Assembly (NCBI GenBank): GCA_022013695.1
Contig: JAKLPS010000008.1
Span: forward strand, 160,273 to 224,272
Direction: 5' to 3'
DNA length: 64,000 bases
Source: Weeksellaceae bacterium
GTDB lineage: Bacteria > Bacteroidota > Bacteroidia > Flavobacteriales > Weeksellaceae
Shown: piece by piece, positions 59,209 through 64,000 of the stretch
Layout of the letters: every line of letters starts with the position of its first letter
Numbering within the stretch: the stretch's first letter is position 1
Program-made: the position numbers and the translations under genes
Notes under the pieces: model-generated
The model's database searches: none
Seen by the model: the letters and a program-made list of their open reading frames with translations, nothing else
Told to the model about the DNA's origin: nothing

Positions 59209-60495
59209 TTAGAAAAGTTCTTTTCTGATGATATTTTGCGAACGCTCCGGCCCTACAGATACCAAATAAACGTTGATTCCCAAATGCTCCTCTATGAATT
59301 CGATATATTTTTTGGCGTTGGGAGGTAGTTCTTCGTAAGTTCGGGCATTGCTGATGTCCTCGTCCCAGCCTTCCAATTCTTCATACTGAGGCTCATAATC
59401 GTTCAGTTTGGTGGTGGACGACGTGAAATAATCAATTATTTTTCCGTCTTCGGTTTTATATTTTGTAGCGATTTTCAAAGGGTGAATTCCTGTAAGAACA
59501 TCCAATTTTGTGATCACCAAATTATTGATTCCGTTGATCATACAGGCGTGTTTCAGGGAGACCAAATCCAGCCAGCCGGTTCTTCTTGGTCTGCCGGTTG
59601 TCGCTCCAAACTCGGCACCGATTTGCCTGATTTTCTCTCCCAACTCATCATCCAATTCCGTTGGGAAAGGCCCGTTTCCTACCCTCGTGGTATAGGCTTT
59701 GGCAACGCCAATCAGATTTTGCAGAGCCGTTGGGGGAACCCCTGCGCCCGTGCAAACGCCCCCTGTGGAGGGCGAAGACGAGGTGACGAAAGGATAAGTT
59801 CCAAAATCGATGTCCAGCATCAATGCCTGAGCGCCTTCAAAAAGAATGTTTTTTCCTTCCTTTATGGCTTCGTTTAGCTCCAGCTCAGTATCTACGATTC
59901 GGTCTTTCAGCGTCTCGCCGAGAGCGAGAAATTCTTGGTAGATCTCTTCGACATCCAAAGTGGGTTTCTCAAAGTATTTTTCGAACAGTGAATTTTTGGT
60001 TTTAAGATTTTTCTCGATTTTTTCGCGTAGCACTTCGGGATTCAAAAGATCAATCATCCGGATGCCCACTCTGGCAATCTTGTCTTCGTAGCAAGGCCCG
60101 ATTCCTTTTTTCGTCGTGCCGAGCTGAGTGCCGCCTTGTTCTTCCTCTCTGTAAGTATCTAGGAGAATGTGGTATGGCATTATCACGTGGGCTCTTCTGC
60201 TGATGAAGACGTGGTCGGTCCGCATTCCTTTGCTTTCGATCTGATTGATTTCCTTAACAAAAGCTTTCGGATTCACTACCACGCCGTTGGCAATGATACA
60301 TTTGCCTTTGCACTGGAGAACGCCGGAAGGCAAAAGGTGCAGAACAAATTTCTCGTCGCCCACATAGACTGTGTGACCAGCGTTGTCTCCGCCTTGAAAA
60401 CGAACGACATAATCTGATTTGGCCGACAAGACATCTGTGATTTTTCCCTTTCCTTCGTCCCCATACTGAAGACCGACAACGACGTAAGTTGACAT
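59209..60495 (-). CDS. purA: Adenylosuccinate synthetase
   Basis: First step from IMP to AMP, GTP-dependent. The 428 residues include the P-loop-like GLQYGDEGKGKITD, the base residue in GDNAGHTVYVG, the GTKKGIGPCYEDKIAR loop and the C-terminal VGPERSQNI motif. Its own promoter at 60524-60531 and terminator at 59165-59188 make it a single-gene unit. Confidence 0.98.
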   Translation of the reverse strand: MSTYVVVGLQYGDEGKGKITDVLSAKSDYVVRFQGGDNAGHTVYVGDEKFVLHLLPSGVLQCKGKCIIANGVVVNPKAFVKEINQIESKGMRTDHVFISRRAHVIMPYHILLDTYREEEQGGTQLGTTKKGIGPCYEDKIARVGIRMIDLLNPEVLREKIEKNLKTKNSLFEKYFEKPTLDVEEIYQEFLALGETLKDRIVDTELELNEAIKEGKNILFEGAQALMLDIDFGTYPFVTSSSPSTGGVCTGAGVPPTALQNLIGVAKAYTTRVGNGPFPTELDDELGEKIRQIGAEFGATTGRPRRTGWLDLVSLKHACMINGINNLVITKLDVLTGIHPLKIATKYKTEDGKIIDYFTSSTTKLNDYEPQYEELEGWDEDISNARTYEELPPNAKKYIEFIEEHLGINVYLVSVGPERSQNIIRKELF

Positions 60496-60523
60496 ATTTT
60501 TTACTTATTTTTAGATTCCTCGG

Positions 60524-60531
60524 CAAAGTTA
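60524..60531 (-). promoter_or_regulatory. -7 box of purA
   Basis: TAACTTTG on the minus strand, perfect TAnnTTTG, 28 bases before ATG 60495. Confidence 0.65.
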
Positions 60532-60570
60532 AATTTTAAAAATTGGCTGGCAAAATTGGCGGTAGAAAAA

Positions 60571-60598
60571 ACCCTCTTACTAATGAAAATAAGAGGGT
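60571..60598 (-). terminator. Orphan terminator in the purA-asnB gap
   Basis: ACCCTCTTA and TAAGAGGGT perfect arms. On the minus strand a run of six T follows. No gene lies upstream on that strand: the asnB promoter region (60944-60951) is the next thing. A minus-strand transcript from 60.6-60.98 kb, such as a small RNA or a 26-codon ORF beginning MMSVCVMDNDWAIITSS, is the possible client. The 60599-60943 stretch holds no other gene. Confidence 0.6.
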
Positions 60599-60943
60599 AA
60601 AAACACAAATGATGAAAAAAAAATTATAAATGTATAACGGGGTATATTACTACCTCACATCTACAATACAAATCCTCTCTGCAAAAACCGTACAATTTTG
60701 ATATAGTTTCAAAAATTTTTTTTAAAAGTGACATTTAGGCTACTGGTAATAATTGCCCAATCATTGTCCATTACACAGACGGACATCATTAATTATAAAA
60801 GGAAAAATTCGTCGCTTCTAAAAATTTTTAAGCAGAATGGTTGAACTGAGATTAATTTCGGAAAATTATTCATATATTTAATTATTTTAATAAAATATTT
60901 TAAATATAAATCATAAATAATTTTATTTTTAAATAATGAATAC

Positions 60944-60951
60944 TAATTTTG
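60944..60951 (+). promoter_or_regulatory. -7 box of asnB
   Basis: TAATTTTG, perfect TAnnTTTG, 30 bases before ATG 60982. Confidence 0.65.
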
Positions 60952-60981
60952 CAATATAATTTTAATTAAAAATAAAAAATA

Positions 60982-62643
60982 ATGTGTGGAATTGTATGCG
61001 TGTTTGACATCAAACAAAAAAATGAAACGATAAGACCCCAAGTCTTGGAAATGTCGAAAAAAATACGACACCGCGGTCCCGACTGGTCGGGGATATATCA
61101 GCACGACCACGTCATCTTCTCCCACGAGCGCTTGGCGATTGTAGATCCGACATCGGGCAAACAGCCGCTGTTCACACAGGATAAAAAAGTGGCATTGGCC
61201 GTGAACGGAGAAATATACAACCATCAAGAACTGAGATCAGAATTTCCGGATTATGAATTCCTGACCCAATCTGACTGCGAGGTCATCCTGGCTTTGTACA
61301 GAAGAGATGGGAAAAATTTCTTCGAAAAACTCAACGGGATTTTCGCATTCGCTCTGTACGACGAAGAAAATGATGCCTACCTCATCGGCAGAGACCATAT
61401 GGGAATTGTGCCGCTTTATATGGGCTGGGACAAAACCGGAAGTTTCTATGTTGCATCTGAATTGAAAGCTGTGGAAGGCACTTGTAATAAAATTGAAGAA
61501 TTCTTACCCGGACATTTTCTTTACAGCAAAGACGGACAGGAATTACAGCAATGGTACAAGAGAGACTGGGCAGAATTTGAGAATGTAAAAGATAACACAA
61601 CCGATATTGCCGCCATCAGAAAAGGATTGGAAGACGCAGTTCACAGACAATTGATGAGCGACGTTCCTTATGGCGTTTTGCTTTCCGGCGGTTTGGATTC
61701 ATCAATAATCGCTGCTGTAACAGCAAAATATGCAAGACAAAGAATCGAGAGCGGCGATACTCAGGAAGCTTGGTATCCTAGGCTCCACAGTTTTGCCGTC
61801 GGCTTGGAAGGTTCCCCTGATTTGGCCGCCGCAAGAAAAGCGGCAAATCATATCGGTTCCGTCCATCACGAAGTCAAGTACACCGTTCAAGAAGGTCTGG
61901 ATGCCATCAGCGATGTGATCTATCATTTGGAAACCTACGATGTCACTACTGTACGCGCCTCTACTCCGATGTATCTTCTCGCAAGAGTCATCAAGTCTAT
62001 GGGCATCAAAATGGTACTTTCCGGCGAAGGTTCCGACGAATTGTTCGGAGGTTATCTATATTTCCACAAAGCGCCTTCTGCAAAGGCTTTCCACGAGGAA
62101 ACGGTAAGAAAGTTAGGAAAACTGCACCTTTACGATTGTCTGCGTGCCAACAAATCCCTAATGGCTTGGGGCATCGAAGGCCGGGTTCCTTTCCTGGACA
62201 AAGAATTTATGGACATTGCAATGACCATCAACCCGAAAGATAAAATGATCACGCCGGAAAGAATGGAGAAATGGGTTCTACGAAAAGCTTTCGAAGATCT
62301 ATTGCCGGAAAGCATTGCCTGGAGACAGAAAGAGCAGTTCAGCGACGGCGTGGGCTACTCCTGGATCGATACTTTGAAGCAAGTGGCTGAAGATGAAGTG
62401 ACGGACGAAATGATGGCGAACGCCAAGTTCAGATTCCCGATCAACGCGCCGATGAGCAAAGAAGAATACCGATACAGAACGATCTTCGAAGGCCATTTCC
62501 CGAGTGATTCTGCCGCGAGTTGTGTGCCATCCGTTCCGTCTGTGGCGTGTTCTACGCCTGTTGCATTGGAATGGGACGAAGCTTTTAAAAATGCCAACGA
62601 CCCAAGCGGAAGAGCGGTAAAAGTACACGAGACGGCGTATTAG
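60982..62643 (+). CDS. asnB: Asparagine synthase B (glutamine-hydrolysing)
   Basis: Makes asparagine from aspartate, glutamine and ATP. The 553 residues start MCGIVCVFDIKQ, with Cys2 as the glutaminase nucleophile after Met removal. RHRGPDWSGIYQ and AVNGEIYNHQEL are in the glutaminase domain, and the ATP PP-loop LLSGGLDSSIIAAV and LSGEGSDELFGGY are in the synthetase domain. Gene alone; the promoter is at 60944-60951 and no terminator was recognised downstream. Confidence 0.98.
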   Translation: MCGIVCVFDIKQKNETIRPQVLEMSKKIRHRGPDWSGIYQHDHVIFSHERLAIVDPTSGKQPLFTQDKKVALAVNGEIYNHQELRSEFPDYEFLTQSDCEVILALYRRDGKNFFEKLNGIFAFALYDEENDAYLIGRDHMGIVPLYMGWDKTGSFYVASELKAVEGTCNKIEEFLPGHFLYSKDGQELQQWYKRDWAEFENVKDNTTDIAAIRKGLEDAVHRQLMSDVPYGVLLSGGLDSSIIAAVTAKYARQRIESGDTQEAWYPRLHSFAVGLEGSPDLAAARKAANHIGSVHHEVKYTVQEGLDAISDVIYHLETYDVTTVRASTPMYLLARVIKSMGIKMVLSGEGSDELFGGYLYFHKAPSAKAFHEETVRKLGKLHLYDCLRANKSLMAWGIEGRVPFLDKEFMDIAMTINPKDKMITPERMEKWVLRKAFEDLLPESIAWRQKEQFSDGVGYSWIDTLKQVAEDEVTDEMMANAKFRFPINAPMSKEEYRYRTIFEGHFPSDSAASCVPSVPSVACSTPVALEWDEAFKNANDPSGRAVKVHETAY

Positions 62644-63040
62644 AAAGTTGCTTTGACAAAGAATTTATTGCAAAATCCTCAACATAAAATAAAGGCAACT
62701 ATTTTATTAAGCGAGGGAAACGAATAAAGGAATATGGGGAGAAAGCAAAAAGGAAACAATAATTAACGAACAAGAGAAAAAGAAAAAGCCTGCTGGCAAG
62801 ACCTTTCACCAAAACTCTACTTTATATGCTGTTTGGTGCTAATTCTTTTACTTTTTGGGCTTTATACCTATTTCAAAAAATGAGTATGCGAAGAAGATTT
62901 GTAACAAAATCCAGACGTTATACTACGTAGTCATACATTGAGGCAGAATTTTTTAATGCAGATAAGAAAATTGTAATCTTCCCAAAAAACAGGATCATTT
63001 AAAAATATAGTTTTTTAAATTTAAGGAGAGTCGTTAATTT
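62644..63040. other. 397-base gap before the insertion sequence
   Basis: AT-rich, without a credible ORF, tRNA or strong hairpin. The right end is where the IS begins. Some A/G-rich and T-rich stretches; no asnB terminator was recognised. Confidence 0.5.
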
Positions 63041-63045
63041 TGGAC

Positions 63046-63078
63046 TGCCCCCAAAAAGTTAGACACTTTTTAGGGGCA
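63046..63078 (+). terminator. Hairpin in the left end of the IS
   Basis: TGCCCC-C-AAAAAGT pairs with ACTTTTT-A-GGGGCA (one mismatch), loop TAGAC, followed by TTTTTT just before the orfA ATG. It could stop transcripts from outside from driving the transposase, or hide the ribosome-binding site when read from outside. Confidence 0.65.
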
Positions 63079-63084
63079 TTTTTT

Positions 63085-63612
63085 ATGAATAGGAAAGAAA
63101 AATTTAGCGTTGCTTTCAAATTGGAATGTATTGAATATCATCAGAATTCTTATCGTTCGATTGAATCTATAGCGACAGAAAAAGGGTTTCATGAGAGTAA
63201 TCTCCGCAAGTGGATAGGCTTTTATAACAAGTACGGAATCTCGGGACTAGAGCGGAGGAAAAACAGAAGCTACTCTCTGAAGTTTAAGCTTAAAGTTTTG
63301 AAGGCCATCGAAACAGATTTCATCTCACAAAGGGAAGCGTGTATCAGATTTGATATCGCTGCACAGTCTACCGTCTTGAACTGGCAGCGGGATTACGAAA
63401 AAAGTGGTATTTTAGGTTTGGAAAACAAACCTAGAGGAAGACCCAAAATCATGAGCGATTACAAACGTAAGAAAAGAAAGTCTGACAAGCCATTGACCAG
63501 AGAAGAAGAACTTTTACTGGAGAATGAAAAGCTTCGTGCCGAGAACGATTTTCTAAAAAAGCTAGACGCCTTAACTCTCAAAAAGAACAAGCAGAAGCCA
63601 TCGAAGGGTTAA
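63085..63612 (+). CDS. IS3-family transposase, orfA
   Basis: 175 residues from ATG 63085 (MNRKEKFSVAFKLECIEYHQ), the first Met after the IS hairpin; a TTG at 63040 lies outside the element. Two helix-turn-helix units (RSIESIATEKGFHESNLRKW, then SQREACIRFDIAAQSTVLNW) bind the IS ends. A basic link (KRKKRKSDK) and a leucine-zipper-like coiled coil (EEELLLENEKLRAENDFLKK) follow. The frame ends at 63612 after passing the slippery site. Confidence 0.9.
   Translation: MNRKEKFSVAFKLECIEYHQNSYRSIESIATEKGFHESNLRKWIGFYNKYGISGLERRKNRSYSLKFKLKVLKAIETDFISQREACIRFDIAAQSTVLNWQRDYEKSGILGLENKPRGRPKIMSDYKRKKRKSDKPLTREEELLLENEKLRAENDFLKKLDALTLKKNKQKPSKG
63555..63561 (+). promoter_or_regulatory. Programmed -1 frameshift site between orfA and orfB
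   Basis: A run of six A and a G (AAAAAAG) at the end of the orfA coiled coil. A one-base backward shift continues as ARRLNSQKEQAEAIEGLRRK in the orfB frame, giving the fused OrfAB transposase usual in IS3-family elements. Confidence 0.82.
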
Positions 63613-64000
63613 GGCGAAAATATGACCTGTCAGTCTTGCTGGATTGTACAGGTATGGCCAGGAGCAGTTTCTATTACCATCAGAAAACCTTTGAGAAGAA
63701 TGATAAATATTCGGACATTAAAATTTTGATAAAACAAATCTATCACAAACACAAAGGGCGTTTTGGATACCGTCGTATTACTTTGGCAATGAAAGAAAAA
63801 GGAATTATAATCAATCACAAAACAGTAATGAAACTTATGAAAGTCCTGGGACTTAAAAGCATCATAAGGGTCAAAAAATACAGATCTTATAAAGGAGAAC
63901 AAGGCAGGGTGGCACCGAATATTTTGGAAAGAAACTTTAAAGCAGATCAACCCAACAGGAAATGGGCAACCGATGTGACGGAGTTCAACGTCTCAGGAAA
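63561..64000 (+). CDS. IS3-family transposase, orfB (DDE), cut by the window edge
   Basis: Read in the -1 frame from the slippery site, about 146 codons to the edge. Seen: the HTH_21-like RSSFYYHQK segment, the helical IYHKHKGRFGYRRITLAMKE (a characteristic IS3 block), NHKTVMKLMKVLGLKS, and WATDVTEFNVSG where the first catalytic Asp of the DDE triad lies. The remaining triad residues are beyond the window. The only Met in the first part, 63654 (MARSSFYY), would be a poor independent start, so production by frameshift is favoured. Confidence 0.85.

Larger units (their letters stand above)
63041..64000 (+). mobile_element. IS3-family (IS150-like) insertion sequence, left part
   Basis: Starts at TGGACTGCCCCCAAAAAGTT, typical of IS150-group terminal inverted repeats, and carries orfA, an A6G slippery site and the start of orfB. 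The right end is outside the window, so the full length and the target duplication cannot be read. Confidence 0.88.

Noticed and set aside
1..64000. CRISPR arrays, rRNA genes, further tRNAs, riboswitches
   Set aside because: No regularly spaced direct repeats, no rRNA segments, only one tRNA, and no leader resembling a known riboswitch were seen by eye.

Overview
The window looks like chromosomal DNA of a flavobacterium of the Weeksellaceae/Chryseobacterium type. The grounds are: secreted proteins ending in type 9 secretion (T9SS) sorting domains of type A (YPNP-type) and type B (ITPNGDGKND-type); mevalonate-route enzymes (HMG-CoA synthase and a class II HMG-CoA reductase); Bacteroidota-only neighbours such as the IPExxxVDY protein between rnc and pyk, and the 51-codon DUF4295 protein between rpmG and ftsY; many perfect TAnnTTTG -7 promoter boxes with few Shine-Dalgarno sites; low GC; and an intergenic element resembling the flavobacterial Flavo-1 RNA. 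The species call is inference; no rRNA is present.

Layout. 1-5.5 kb (mostly minus strand): the C-terminally cut 4-alpha-glucanotransferase malQ, an orphan ORF, cysS, a small membrane protein and folE. 5.6-9.9 kb (plus): a compact operon acpP-fabF-rnc-IPExxxVDY-pyk ending in a strong terminator. 9.9-19.4 kb (minus): an M13 peptidase, a T9SS fibronectin-type-III protein, and a very long dnaE with a fused DEDDh exonuclease. 19.6-29.9 kb: a T9SS subtilase, HMG-CoA synthase, an SRPBCC protein, an M3 oligopeptidase, a VF530 protein, a GDSL esterase, hutH and a YgiD-type dioxygenase. 30-34.4 kb: YceI, then a short duplicate of the 5' end of the HMG-CoA reductase gene, a Fic gene, the intact HMG-CoA reductase gene and a run of small proteins including two that are all or mostly membrane-spanning. 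34.3-45.3 kb: a GC-rich structured element, sucC, an AraC-type regulator without a clear start, mpl, a phage-like small protein, tRNA-Cys, a Flavo-1-like RNA, ribB(A), trmB, a T9SS type B surface protein and tsf standing alone. 45.5-54.5 kb: two secreted unknowns, a deoxynucleoside kinase, an ArsC-like protein, rpmB-rpmG-DUF4295, ftsY, a T9SS M12B-like metalloprotease, and the MBL hydrolase-coaE pair. 54.7-62.6 kb: a hydroxyacid dehydrogenase, ruvB, a polytopic membrane protein, a glycine-zipper lipoprotein, purA and asnB. 63.0-64.0 kb: the left end of an IS3-family (IS150-like) insertion sequence running off the window.

Most of the window is housekeeping: translation (cysS, tRNA-Cys, tsf, rpmB, rpmG, trmB), replication and repair (dnaE, ruvB), lipid and isoprenoid synthesis (acpP, fabF, HMGS, HMGR), cofactors (folE, ribB, coaE), central metabolism (pyk, sucC, purA, asnB) and secreted proteolysis or surface proteins exported by T9SS. 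I found no CRISPR array, phage cluster or clear defence island. The most unusual spots are the Fic gene bracketed by copies of the HMG-CoA reductase start, the exonuclease-polymerase fusion, two structured intergenic elements, and an orphan minus-strand terminator near 60.6 kb. No clear undescribed multi-gene system was recognised.
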